This document shows, piece after piece, positions 1-9,355 of a stretch of 64,000 bases of DNA. The position numbers and the translations under genes are program-made. Origin of the DNA: Prorocentrum cordatum. Its lineage: Eukaryota > Sar > Dinophyceae > Prorocentrales > Prorocentraceae. The notes beneath the pieces are model-generated. The model had not been told where the DNA came from, made no database searches, and was given only the letters and a program-made list of their open reading frames with translations. Where the stretch lies: assembly GCA_963575745.1 (NCBI GenBank), contig CAUYUJ010018577.1, positions 124,501 through 188,500 on the forward strand, in the 5' to 3' direction. Every line of letters begins with the position of its first letter. The stretch's first letter is position 1.

Positions 1-289
1 TCACCATCATCGACCTGGGCAGGGGAGGCGCTCTCCTCCTCCTCCTCCTCCTCCTCCTCCCCCTCCTCCCCTCCTCAGGGCGAGAGGGGGAGCGAGGGAG
101 CGAGAGAGGGAGAGGTAGAGGCATGGGCAACCGAGGGGAGCGGGAGGGAGAGGAGGCGAAGTTGAATAGTTTGCCCCGAGAGGAACCACGCACGATGCAG
201 GCCACGCAGGGGCGAGCCGGATCCATTTCCTCTGGAGGAGAGGTGGGCCACTGTTGAGCTGCAGGAGCCCGCGAGGGGGGCCGTTGCGG

Positions 290-385
290 CCCCCCGTGCA
301 GCATATGCAAAATGAAGTGATGCTTGGGAGTGGGGGCCATGCCCGAGGCAAGAGCACAGAGCAGGTGCACGTTCAGTGAACAGTC
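290..385 (-). pseudogene. Fragment of a transposase-like gene (C-terminal exon)
   Basis: The minus strand here reads LNVHLLCALASGMAPTPKHH followed by a histidine-containing HMLH segment. This matches the third exon of gene A around 2030-2110 (LDMHLLSTVASGMALTPKHH) at both protein and DNA level. No neighbouring exon of that family is seen in 1-290 or upstream to 900. It is therefore either the end of a gene cut by the window edge or an isolated broken copy. The flanks are low-complexity GGA/CTC sequence. Confidence 0.55.
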
Positions 386-541
386 GGTCCAGATCCACCT
401 ATCAGGGCGTAGCTGGACGCGCCGCATGTCCGGATCGGGGGGGGGCCGCCTGGAGTCCCCACCGGGTCGGGGCATCTCGAGCAAACCTTGATTCTGCCCC
501 ATCGCGCTCGGGCCTAACGCCGTGGATAAAATAATGGTGGG

Positions 542-650
542 AGGAGGAGAAGGGGAAGGAGGAGGAGGAGATGGAGAGGGAGGAGGAGGAGGAGGAGGAG
601 GAGGAGGAGGAGGAGGAGGAGGAGGAGGAGGAGGAGGGAGAGAGGGTAGT
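542..650. repeat. (GGA)n simple repeat
   Basis: This is a nearly pure run of GGA triplets on the plus strand. It gives poly-Glu, poly-Ser or poly-Leu in translated frames, none of which I regard as protein. A shorter CTC/GGA tract lies at 40-70. The rest of 400-900 holds no supported gene. Confidence 0.9.
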
Positions 651-904
651 GGAAGACGAGAGGGACGATGAGGGGGATGCAGGAAACGGAGGGGCAGGAG
701 GATGGGGAGGACAAGGAAGACGAGGAGGAGTCAGCAGACAGTTCTTTCTTCCTTCCTCCATGCCACTCCTTCCTCCGCAGTGGCCTACCTCAGGTGAGCA
801 TTCCAATATGGTTTGGCCTTGGCCGCCCTCCTTCCCCTCTTCCTCCTCCTGGCCATCCTCCTCGCCATCCTCCGACATTGGGTTGGTGTTGTTTTGCGCC
901 CTGC

Positions 905-1456
905 CTACGCGAGCAAGCAGGTCCAATTCGCTTCCCTGACGTCGTTTCTGATGTCGTTGCCGTATGGGTCCTCATCCGTACGTTTAGTGTGCCCCCGTGC
1001 CATTGGTATCCAAGTGGAGCATTGAGGGCCAAACCAAGCCGTTCCTCCTGCGCACATCGAAGCCAGAAGCCACATTGCATACAAGCACCCCTTAAGAAAT
1101 CGAGTGTCCTGCCAAGCGCGGTCCAGAACATCAAATGAGAAGGCGCGGTAACCCAGACTACGTACAGCTCGCGTGCAGCGCGCCGTGCCCGAGTATATCT
1201 CAACGAACGCAGCCGATCGAGTAATTGTCGGTGCCCGTTCGGAGATAGCATGCACAATCGTGTCGAGAAACGGCTTCGTGCCACTGTCGAAATTCAAGGG
1301 TGCACCGCGCCTCCCAAGAGCGACGGCCGTTGACGATGCCCACTGATACCCTGACGAGCAAGCTTCTAATGGGCCTAGCTTCACGCCCACTGCCAAGCAC
1401 CCGAAGCCCGAGGTAAGAATCAAAGCAGCATGTAGCCAGCGACCAACGGCAGCCAT
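905..1456 (-). CDS. Methyltransferase-like protein, 5' exon(s), partial (gene N)
   Basis: The ATG at 1456 opens a hydrophobic, signal-like N-terminus, followed from about residue 85 by a Rossmann-type glycine motif (FVEIYSGTARCTRAVRSLGY). About 55 residues later comes a PQCSTW motif and a HTKRTDEDPYGN segment. The order (acidic residue plus G-x-G loop, then P-x-C) resembles motifs I and IV of cytosine-C5 DNA methyltransferases; that resemblance is inference. Gene D near 23.8 kb has the same segment with the same downstream exon junction phase (CTC GC|GTAGGC here, CTT AC|GTCTGG there). The expected next exon carrying an EQP motif is not visible in 1-905, so the gene is truncated, interrupted by repeats, or continues outside the window. 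The start codon overlaps the 3' end of gene A by 37 bases on the same strand. Confidence 0.6.
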   Translation of the reverse strand: MAAVGRWLHAALILTSGFGCLAVGVKLGPLEACSSGYQWASSTAVALGRRGAPLNFDSGTKPFLDTIVHAISERAPTITRSAAFVEIYSGTARCTRAVRSLGYRAFSFDVLDRAWQDTRFLKGCLYAMWLLASMCAGGTAWFGPQCSTWIPMARGHTKRTDEDPYGNDIRNDVREANWTCLLA

Positions 1457-4400
1457 GACCCGCTAGCCGCAAAATCTCCCGTCACCAGTTTGCTCCTCAA
1501 GTCGATAAGCCTGAAAATTCTGCGGGGGAAGCTGAGACGGTGGCAATACTGCGCGATATCTCTCAGCGATGCGTTCAACGACTCGTCTTGGAAACAATGA
1601 TAATGTTTAGGAGTTCCATGGGTCGGGATCCTCGGGGGCTGTAACACGAAACCGCTGATGGCCACCCTTCTTCACCACCCACCAAACCACCCCAAGCCAA
1701 CCCGAAGGCTCAGATTTACCCTCGATTTCCAGTGGGGGGGGGGGTCGGGGAACATCGAAAAAACACGTGTGGAAGCCTTGCCCCCCCCCAACCCGAAATT
1801 CGGGTCTTCGGGTTGGGTTGGGGTGGTCTGGTAGGTAGTCATCTGCCCCCCAGGCCGCTTTCGTCTGCCACGGCTCCCTCCTCCCGCCACCCCCCGCGCG
1901 GGCGAGAGCCTGCTTGAAACCGGATGGAGGGGAGGTTACGGTCGAGATTTTCGATGCGAGCCCAGCCGTGCAAACGAGTAAGAGGCTGCCGCCATGTCCC
2001 GACCCCCCCGCTCCTGCGCAGCATGTGGGCAAGGAGGTGATGCTTGGGAGTGAGGGCCATGCCCGAGGCCACCGTAGAGAGCAGATGCATATCCAATGAA
2101 GCCATAATGCTACGCATTGCGTCTGGGGAAGGGATGACAGGGGCCGCTTTGAGCTGGTCTATGATGGACTTCAGGGAACCACCAGCCCCAACCAGAGCGG
2201 TGCCAAAGACTGCTGCCCCACCATATTTGTTGAGTTCTGAAATAGCAAATCCCAACAAAGAAGATGCTTCAGCTGCTTTGAGACTCATGTGTGCTCCCGG
2301 ATGCTGAGTGTTCTGAAGCATGCTTTGAATGGGCAATGCGCACGCGCGCGCGTGCGACTCGACAACGACTGAAAGGGAGGTCGGCGGGACTCGGAGTAGA
2401 CAGGGGCAGCGGAGTGGCGGGTCGGCGAGGGGGGGCAATCACGCAAACATTCCAACGATTGCCAGCGCCCATGCATTCGGGCCCAGCGGACGTCCCACGA
2501 ACCCGCGAGTGCGACCAGGAGGGGCGGGCAAATGCTTACTCTGCTTTGTTGCTGTATGCGCCCCGCTCCTCCACCTCCTCCTGCTCCTCCCCCTGGCCCC
2601 CCCCATTTGGTATCTCTCAGTCCTAGCTCATCCCCCATCCTACCCACAAAAACTGCGCCTCTCGCCCCTCAAGACCGACACTCGGAGACGTTGATCAGAC
2701 AATTTCGGGACCGCTTCCCGCCCCATCACAACCTCCCCTCTACTCATCCCTCTCTCTTTGGTCCACCGGCCCTCCCTTCCCATTTCCGAGTATCTCTCCT
2801 CCCCCACCCCCTCCATCACTATGATCATCTTCATGCATCTCTAAAATGAAAAAATAAGTCCTGGAGAGTGCAGCCGCAGCGCTTGCCCATCATCTTAAGT
2901 GTGAGGCCGTGGACACGGCGGTTGAGGTCGACGTGCTGGTCTTCCTGCCATTTTTCCAGGTCGCCTCTGAGCCGCAGGATCCCCAGCTCCAGCACGGTGT
3001 CTATGTCCCCATTCACCCGCCACGGATTCATAAGGAGTATTCTCCATAACGCACATGATATGAAACGAATAACTGGTCCCAAAAACAGCGTGTGCAGGGC
3101 GTCCACTGCGAGGGTGCGGTGAGGGGAAGTGCCGAGTTCCTCGCAGAACAGCGGGCACCTGTGGTGCAAGCAGTCTATTATCTTATTGTCCCTATCTGCA
3201 CGCCGAGGACGCCATAGAACCGCAGTAAAAGGGACAGCCAACTTAGACAAACCGAAAATATCAGGCACCGCCCTGCTAGGTTCAAGGCGGTCCCCCTTTT
3301 TCAAATTCACTCCGTGGATCGTGACATCATCTCTGACCCAGAGCCCCCCGATATCTTTTTTAGCCTTCGCTGGACGTAGCGCTCGGATGAAACTCCCCCT
3401 CTGAGCTAGAGTGTGAATCGCAGCGTTCACCTCGCAAGCCCGACAAGCGTTAAAATAATCTTCGTGCGACCTGAGATACCACTGCGGCTCTGCCCGCATG
3501 TTCTCGTGCAGGTCGCCGACCTCTGCTTTCGTGAGGGCGCAATACTGGCACGGTGAATATTTGCTAGCCCACGACGCCAGGCCCATGGCGTGGGAATGTT
3601 CGCTCCAATCCCCTTTTATATATAAAAGAACAATGCGATACGAAAGAGGTTTATCGGGGTCCATCCAGGTCTGCCCGCCCCAAGGTTCACCGCTGCACGA
3701 TGTGGCTGGGCGTTGACCCCGCTGCATGTGGACCAACTGCCACTGGACAGCCTGAAGAAGAGGTTGAGTTGAGCACCAGCCGCGGCAGCCACACTGACAA
3801 ACATCGCCAGACTTCAGCGGAGCCAGAAAGTGGCGCTTGCTGATGGGCCTGTTTTCCACCACCACCACCATAAGTTGGAGGGGGAGGGTGCCCTCCTCCT
3901 CCTCCTCCTCCTCTTCGTCCTCCTCCTCTTCGTCCTCCTCCTCGCCCTCCTTCTTCCCCCCTCCAACTTATGGTGGTGGTGTTGGAAAACGCTCCCATCA
4001 CTTGCCGCTCAGGAGGTTAATGCCCCAAACGCCGAGCACGGTTTCGGAGCGGCCAGCCGCTTGTGAAATAAAGCGAACTCCATCTACGTACACAGCAATG
4101 GGTACCGGGTCCATCACGTTGTCCCTCCGAGCTTGCAGGACCGTTGGGTGATCCGTGTATGCAGGCACGTCCAGCACACTCGGCTGGCGCTGATCTCTCG
4201 GCAACTCGAGAATGCTAATCGTGGTAGGGTCCTGCTCTAGCTCAGCTTCCAATGTTTGCCAAAAAGCGCTCATGGGGAGCCTCTCGATAGTTCTATGCTC
4301 GCTCTTGCCGCACATCAAAGGGACGTCAACTATAAACAAAGGAGTGCGGTCTGGTATAGCCACGTCAAGATGTTTCTGAAAATTGCCCGAGCTTGAATCT

Positions 4401-4582
4401 GGCGCAGTTCCATATCTGGCGAAGTCTCCACCTTGGACGCCTGCTAGATTTGCGAAGTAGCAGGCGATTGAGAAATCTGTTGCGGTTAACTTACATGTCG
4501 CATATAAAGTAAGCAAATGTTGTAAAAGTTGCGACCCAGCCTGGCGCTCCTGCTGGGTGCGCCCCTGCCACGCACGGTTCAT
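1420..4582 (-). CDS. Transposase-like dinoflagellate family protein, multi-exon (gene A)
   Basis: Exons by frame and comparison with gene B: 4582-4001, 3840 to about 2866, about 2303-2014, 1630-1420. The ATG at 4582 sits one base after a degenerate spliced-leader relict and aligns with the start region of B. Visible motifs: a VDGVRF segment near residue 165, a Cys cluster CQCGCRGWC, a YIKGDWSEH segment with CQYC shortly after, a DALHTLFLG segment, TPKHHLLAHM, and a final GTPKHYHCFQDESLN block. Paired cysteines, a D-x-x-H-x-x-x-LG segment and a late histidine block recall CACTA/Tnp2-type transposases, but I cannot prove catalysis. The last intron, 1631-2013, is GA-AG (AG|GAGCGG to CCCGAG|GATCCC) and matches the position of B's last intron. 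The coding sequence is split at 3841-4000 by a 160 bp inverted-repeat element, described separately. The role of the protein is unknown. Confidence 0.7.
1672..1841 (-). mobile_element. Short TIR element, family 1, copy a (170 bp)
   Basis: The ends are inverted repeats. The left end reads TCACCACCCACCAAACCACC. The reverse complement of the right end reads TGACTACCTACCAGACCACC. The similarity runs on through CCAACCCGAAG. The same sequence occurs in opposite orientation at 7609-7784, which establishes a family. A short TCT flanks both sides. The element lies inside the GA-AG intron 1631-2013 of gene A. No ORF is present, so it would be a non-autonomous MITE-type element. Confidence 0.85.
2304..2866 (-). 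other. Probable intron of gene A absent from paralogue B
   Basis: Gene A coding stops making sense after the LTLKMMG segment and resumes at SLKAAEASSLLGFAI. Gene B reads through the equivalent junction without interruption. A GC donor (ATGATGG|GCAAGC) and an acceptor at about 2304 (GGGAG|CACACATG) would join the two parts in frame. The interior is CT/C-rich with no ORF of substance. Exact ends are uncertain by a few bases. Confidence 0.5.
3841..4000 (-). mobile_element. 160 bp TIR element inside gene A coding sequence
   Basis: On the minus strand the element begins TGATGGGAGCGTTTTCCA and ends with the reverse complement of TGATGGGCCTGTTTTCCA; arms of about 41 bp end in CACCACCATAAGTTGGAGG. 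It is flanked by perfect 5 bp direct repeats, CTTGC at 3836-3840 and 4001-4005. Removing the element plus one repeat restores the codons for SGKRHF, matching gene B (THRRHL). Between the arms is a CTC-rich spacer. The element starts with an in-frame TGA, so the gene works only if the insert is spliced out. No boundary choice within the duplicated repeat gives GT-AG, GC-AG or GA-AG. Confidence 0.9.
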
Positions 4583-4603
4583 TTTGAACCAACGAGGGCT
4601 AGA
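4583..4603 (-). other. Possible spliced-leader relict upstream of gene A
   Basis: The minus strand reads TAGCCCTCGTTGGTTCAAA directly before the ATG at 4582. Compared with the leader core TAGCCATTTTGGCTCAAG it keeps TAGCC, TTGG and TCAA with one inserted base. The match alone is weak. The position and strand, and stronger relicts at four other genes in the window, make it worth recording. Confidence 0.4.
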
Positions 4604-4639
4604 TCATTGCAATCATCATCCTCGTCTTTATCATTATGA

Positions 4640-5100
4640 TCGTCATCGTATGGCCCCTACCCTCAGTTGCCCCCGCAATCCTGCCCTCCTCCACTCCCCC
4701 CCCTCTTGCGCCCCTCTGAGTCCCCCTTGCCCTCGGGGGGGAGGCCCGATCCCCGACGACCGCCAGAGCCGCGACCGAGTTATGATGCGGCCTTCTCTGG
4801 CACCCCGCCGACCCCAAGGCCAAGCCGAGGAGAAGGAGGAGGAGGAGGGGCGGAGAAGGAGAAGTAGAGATGAGGCGAAGAAGGAGAGGATGAAAATAAC
4901 AAGGAAGAGGGAGGAGGCAAGGGGGGAGGCAAGGGAGGAGGCAAGGGAATGGATAGCAAGGAAGCGCCTGGCGCCGAAGCGGGGAAATCGCCCGAGCAGG
5001 CGTGGAGCAGGGGCAGCTGGGCGGCACGTGGGAGAGCGCGCAAGGATAGCTTGGCTCGAACGGGCAGGCGCCAGAGTATATGCAACGCTCAACGCTTAGC
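4640..5100. other. Low-complexity intergenic DNA
   Basis: This stretch between genes A and E is purine-rich GA/GGA sequence with C-runs. Its ORFs are biased shadows (poly-Lys/Glu or poly-Ser). I see no supported gene. Confidence 0.6.
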
Positions 5101-5217
5101 GATCCTGCTGAGACTGGCGTAGCAGGACCGCGAAATGCACTTGGCGCAGCATCTTGGGGCTTCATTACCTCCCACGGCTTGATTTCCATCAGATTTCCCT
5201 TCCGCCTGTGGGGCGCA

Positions 5218-5392
5218 AATTTTCCATCGCATTTTCCATTGCGATGGAAAATGAAGTGGGAACCATTCTCCACCGCATCCTGCCGGAGACATATGATCAA
5301 TCCCGTCGTTTTCCACCGCATTCTCCAACGCATTGGAAAATTATTTTCCACCGCATTTTCCACCGCATAATTTTCGCCGGTCTGAGTAAGGT
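5218..5392. repeat. Cluster of TTTTCCACCGCATT-type short palindromic repeats
   Basis: The motif TTTTCC(A)CCGCATT and its complement recur at least six times. They include the near-palindrome GCATTTTCCATTGCGATGG and the hairpin TTTTCCAACGCATTGGAAAA. The surrounding DNA is not coding. Related CATTTTC/GAAAATG palindromes occur at 10457-10490 and 11921-11953. Confidence 0.75.
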
Positions 5393-5652
5393 TTTCACCG
5401 GTCTGGGCCGTGCATTGGCCCCCAAAGGCCAAATGTGCCGAGGAAGGGAGGTAACTCTTGATGGCCCTCTAGCTGCAATGAAACTTCGAGGGTTGAAAGC
5501 CTCGCTAGCCGCTGGCACAGACATGCGCGTGACACATGGCAACTCTCGCAGCCGTTTCAACACTGAACGCAATGAGAAATCAGGTAGAAGGAGCTGCAGA
5601 CGCCCAGATGCAACCCCCATCGGAGTTATTGAAACCGCTCAGAAACAGCACG

Positions 5653-8600
5653 TCACTGCCCGTCCGCCTTCTGGGTTCCCAGCCTGGTCATCCTGGAGGA
5701 GTGGCTGTCCATCAAGATGCCGATGCTGCTGGCCAGCGTGTCGAGCTGGGGGTTCAGAAGCGCGAGGCTGTCGATGCCGTCGTTGTAGCGATCCTTGCCG
5801 AGCACGGCCCTCAGCTTCGCGAACTCCTGGCCCACGATGAGCTTAAGCGTATCGTCATTCATGATCACGGTCATGACCTTTTCGAACTCCTGGTTCATCT
5901 TCGGGTATTCCGGATCCGTCTTGGCGAAAGCCCACGTGGCGACGGTCTTCGCGTTGTTGTTGATCATGGCGACGTTAGCGCTCAGCGAGCTGTAGCGCAT
6001 CAGCGCCTTCCTAGCCGTCGCGGTCTTCTCTTTCTGGGCAGCCTTATTCTCGCTCTCCTGCGCTGCCCTCTTAGCCTCAGCGCGCTCCCTCGCCTGCCTC
6101 GCCCTTTTCTCCTTCGGCGTCTCCTCCTTCGGGGCATCCTCTCCTCCTGTTGCCACCGTGCCCTCGCTGCCGCCATCGCCGCCCGTCTTGCCGATGCCCT
6201 CCTTACTGCTGCCCGTCTTGTCGTCGCCCGTGTTTCCGCTGCCCGTCGTCGGCGGCGGCGGGTCCGACGGCGTTTTGCCAGTGATCCTCTTCCGCTTCTT
6301 ATCGGCCTCTGCCGTCGCGGCCTCGGCCTCGGCCGTCTGCTCCAGCTCCTGCGCAGGGGGGGAGGGCGTGACGGACGGGTCTCAGGAAGACGAAGTGGAC
6401 GAGGAGGGGGATGGGGGCTCAGGAGGAGGGCTCAGGAGGAGGAGGAGCAGGAGGAGGAGGAGGAAGAGCCCCCCTCTCTCCGCGCCCTCTCTTCCCGCCC
6501 CTCCCTCCGAGGTTTCCGACGGTGTCGGAAACCTCGGCGGCCTTCTCCTCCTCCTCCTCCTCCTTTTCCTCTTCCTTTCATCCCTTTGGCTTCCCCCAGG
6601 ATGGGGGGCGAGGGGAAGGAAGAAGCAAATGCAACAGCAAATGAGGAGGGGGAGGAGGGGGGGCATAAGCAGCCGGATGAGTGACGAAATTCACCCCGAA
6701 TGTCCGCGATCTTCTTGTCGAGGACCCCCTTCGGGTTGTTCTCCCACTCCTGGTGCGTGGACCACGCCTGGGTGAAGGTGTTCATGAAACCCTTGGTTGT
6801 ATACAAATTGTGTTTGCTCCGCTATCGGGGCTGATCAATCCAGGGATTGATAAGGGTAGATCGAAGCCAATCAGTCAAGGAATCGAGGAGGAGGAAGAGC
6901 AGGAGGAGGAAGAGCAGGACCAGGGAAGAGGAAAGAGGAGGAGGAAGAGGAGGAGGAGGAGGAAGAGCAGGACCAGGGAGGAGGAGCGAGGAGTGAGGAG
7001 GAACGAGGAGTGAAGAGGAGCGAGGAGTGAGGAGCGACGATCAGTACAGGGACTAATCGGATCGAGTTGACCAAATGATCTACTCTGCGCGATCGCCATG
7101 TGCGGCCAAGCGGGGCGCAGTCTCCAGATAAAGGCACCTCAATGATTCTGTGAGCGGGCAGTAGATTATCCACGGGGGGCCCATCTGCATGCACTTGCTG
7201 AAGTACTTGGATGCCTGGGCTGGGCATCCGCATCCTCCATCCCCTGCCGCGCCCCGAAAGACCCCCATCTGTTCCACGGACATCCTCTCCCCCACTGCCA
7301 CCCTCCCTAGCTCCTCCCTCTCCGCCCACTCCCATTCCCTCCCCCCATCCTCCTCTATGGGGACCCCGCGGGGGCAGGGGCCCGGATCCCGTCTAATCAC
7401 GCCTGGCGCCCGAGATCGGGCCAGCGGGTTGAAACCAAGAGGGGGGAGTGCCCTGGCGTTTTGTTCCGAGCGGCCTGCATCCAGCCCAACTTTCCACCTC
7501 CTTCCTCCACTGCCACTCTCCCGAGCGGGCGGTAGATGCCCTTCACGAAATCCTGCTTCGCCTCCGTAATGACGAGGGAAGCCTTCTCCTCATGGGGGGG
7601 CGGCAGTGTGACTACCTACCAAACCACCCCAACCCAACCCGAAGACCCGAATTTGACCCGAATTTCGGGTTGGGGGGGGTACGGGTTCCATGTGTTTTTT
7701 CGACGTTCCCCGACCCCCCCCCACTGGAAATCGAGGATAAATTGAGGCCTTCGGGTTGGGTTGGGGTGGTTTGGTGGGTGGTGAGCAGTGGGGGGCGGGC
7801 GTCGTCGTCGTGGCCGTCATCGTCGTCGTCGTCGTCAACAGGGGATCTTAAATTTGACCCCGAGGATCCTTCGCAGTATCATATTCCTTTTTTGCCCACT
7901 CGGTGCGGAAAGCTGCTTTTTTACGGTTTTTTCCAACACCAGTAATCGCATCGTATTTGGCCTTCATCGCCGGATCCTCTTCCGTGGCTCGTTGCCATCG
8001 CCCCGCCACTGATGAGACTCTCCCATCTGTTGAAACAAACCAGTTTCCGTTTTTGATTTCCTCCCAAAAAGCGAGCTCGGCCGAGACTGTCCCCTTGTTG
8101 CGGCCAGCACTCGCCTCGGCCTGGGTAGGGGCGGTGGTGTCGCCGGATGTCTTGGGAGCCGCGTGCAAGCCCCAGCGTGCTGGCTTGGTCAGGTGGCCGT
8201 CGGCGTCGACGTCTTTGAGCAAGCTCTGCATTGTCGAAGTCAGATCAATATGTCCTGCAGATCGTCGTCGTCGTCGTCGTCGTCGTCTTCGTCGTCGTCG
8301 TCCTCGTCATCGTCCTCGTCGTCGTCGTCTTCGTCGTCGTCGCCGTCGTCGTCGTCGTCCTCCCCCCCGCGGGGATGCAGGGGGGAGGAAGTATAAGGGG
8401 AGAGAGCTGGAGGAGGCAGGAGGAGCGGGAGTGGGAACATGAGGAGGGAGTGGAAAAGGCCAGGAGCAAGAGGAGCTGGAGTTAAGGGGGGCGTTCAACT
8501 GCCAGCTCCTTTCTCCGCCATCACATCTTTGATCTCCTGGCAGCCCCACGCGTTCCTCATGGCTGCGTCGATGCGCAGCTCGTCGATGCCGTCGAGCCTC

Positions 8601-9050
8601 TCCTGGATGCAACGCTTGATCGACTCCTGCAACGGGGGTGGATGGAGCAGCGGATGGGAGCTCGAGCGGACGACATGGAGGAATGACCGAGCGATCCAGA
8701 CGGCGGCGCCCAACGACGCAGACGGGGGGCACGAGCGACTCGGACGAAGGCCTCTATGAAGCTTCCCCCGTGAGTCGGTCGACACCCCCTGCCCGCGTCG
8801 TTGGATTGCGCCATCTGAGTCTCTCGCTCCCCCTCTCCGAAAGTAAGGAGCATACCAAGGGCCAATGCACGCCGAGGGGGAGAGGGGTACCTAGGCGTCT
8901 TCGATGCGAGTCCAGTTGTTGGCGACGCGTCTTTCAGACAGAGGCCCAGAGCTCTCGAACCCATCAGAGTCAAACAATTCTCGAACCCTAAGTATCTCAG
9001 TCAGGCCACTCCCGCTGTCGTCGTCGTTGTGTTCCTCATCGCTCCTCCCT
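5653..9050 (-). CDS. Family-X nuclear-type acidic/charged protein, multi-exon (gene E)
   Basis: Likely exons on the minus strand: about 9050-8896, 8631-8500, 8238-7861, 7586-7525, 7222-7090, 6790-6693 and 6360-5653. They are recognised by paralogy to gene G and in part to gene L. The third carries GRWQRATEEDPAMKAKYDA and FRTEWAKKEY (G has GRWARALQADKQLRDDY and FRADWAKRKH). The fifth carries FSKCMQMGPPWIIYCPLTES (G has FKHCTNCAIMGGIWLRWDT). The last is an Ala/Lys/Glu-rich linker ending in a helical domain with MINNNAKTVATWAFAK and EYPKMNQEFEKV. Donors seen include GTGAAG, GTGAAT and probable GC sites, all with AG acceptors. One intron holds a family-1 TIR element. The function is unknown; composition suggests a nuclear or nucleic-acid-associated protein. 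The first exon is the least certain. Confidence 0.6.
6507..6537. repeat. Perfect 14 bp hairpin in a gene E intron
   Basis: CCGAGGTTTCCGAC and GTCGGAAACCTCGG are perfect reverse complements separated by GGT. The hairpin lies in the middle of the intron at about 6361-6692 and is flanked by CTC/GGA-rich stretches that are themselves roughly complementary (about 6420-6480 against 6540-6575). Confidence 0.85.
7609..7784 (+). mobile_element. Short TIR element, family 1, copy b (176 bp)
   Basis: The element starts TGACTACCTACCAAACCACC. The reverse complement of its right end starts TCACCACCCACCAAACCACC. Inverted similarity continues for about 34 bp through CCAACCCAACCCGAAG. It is flanked by perfect 6 bp direct repeats, GCAGTG at 7603-7608 and 7785-7790. 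It is the reverse-orientation counterpart of the copy at 1672-1841, including the internal CCACTGGAAATCGAGG stretch. It sits in the gene E intron between the exon ending near 7861 and the exon starting near 7586. Confidence 0.9.
8259..8362. repeat. (CGT)n simple repeat in a gene E intron
   Basis: About 100 bp of CGT/CTC triplets, read as poly-Ser, poly-Val or poly-Asp in different frames. It lies between two supported exons of gene E and is not coding in my reading. Confidence 0.85.
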
Positions 9051-9330
9051 CGCTCATCTCCTCCTCCGCGTCGTCGTCTTCCCATCCCCCTCGGTCCTCC
9101 CCCTCCTCATCATCATCATCCTCATCCCCGTCAATACGCCCCCTCCACCTCATACCCCTCCCCTCCTTACCGGATGCCCAGCGGCGCCCGAAACATAGAG
9201 GTGCATGGAGGAGGAGGGGCGAGGGGAGGCTGGGGGAGTGAATAACGGGATAAATCATAACGATGATGATGATGACGATGATGGTGTTTTTTCTCGTGGC
9301 CCCTGCTCTCAAGCGAGAGCTGAATCCCAT
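9005..9330. other. Spacer between genes F and E, low complexity
   Basis: TCATCC-, GGA- and GATGAT-rich DNA separates the stop codon of F (about 9356) from the first recognised exon of E. No convincing coding or RNA feature is seen. Confidence 0.5.
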
Positions 9331-9355
9331 CCATGGCGAGCGCGACGACCGAGGG

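Noticed and set aside
1457-1480. ATTTTGCGGCT before the ATG of gene N as a possible leader relict
   Set aside because: The match is interrupted, lacks the TCAAG end, and overlaps codons of gene A.
5536-6684. 382-codon plus-strand frame opposite gene E
   Set aside because: It is the antisense shadow of the E C-terminal exon, whose minus-strand reading has paralogues.
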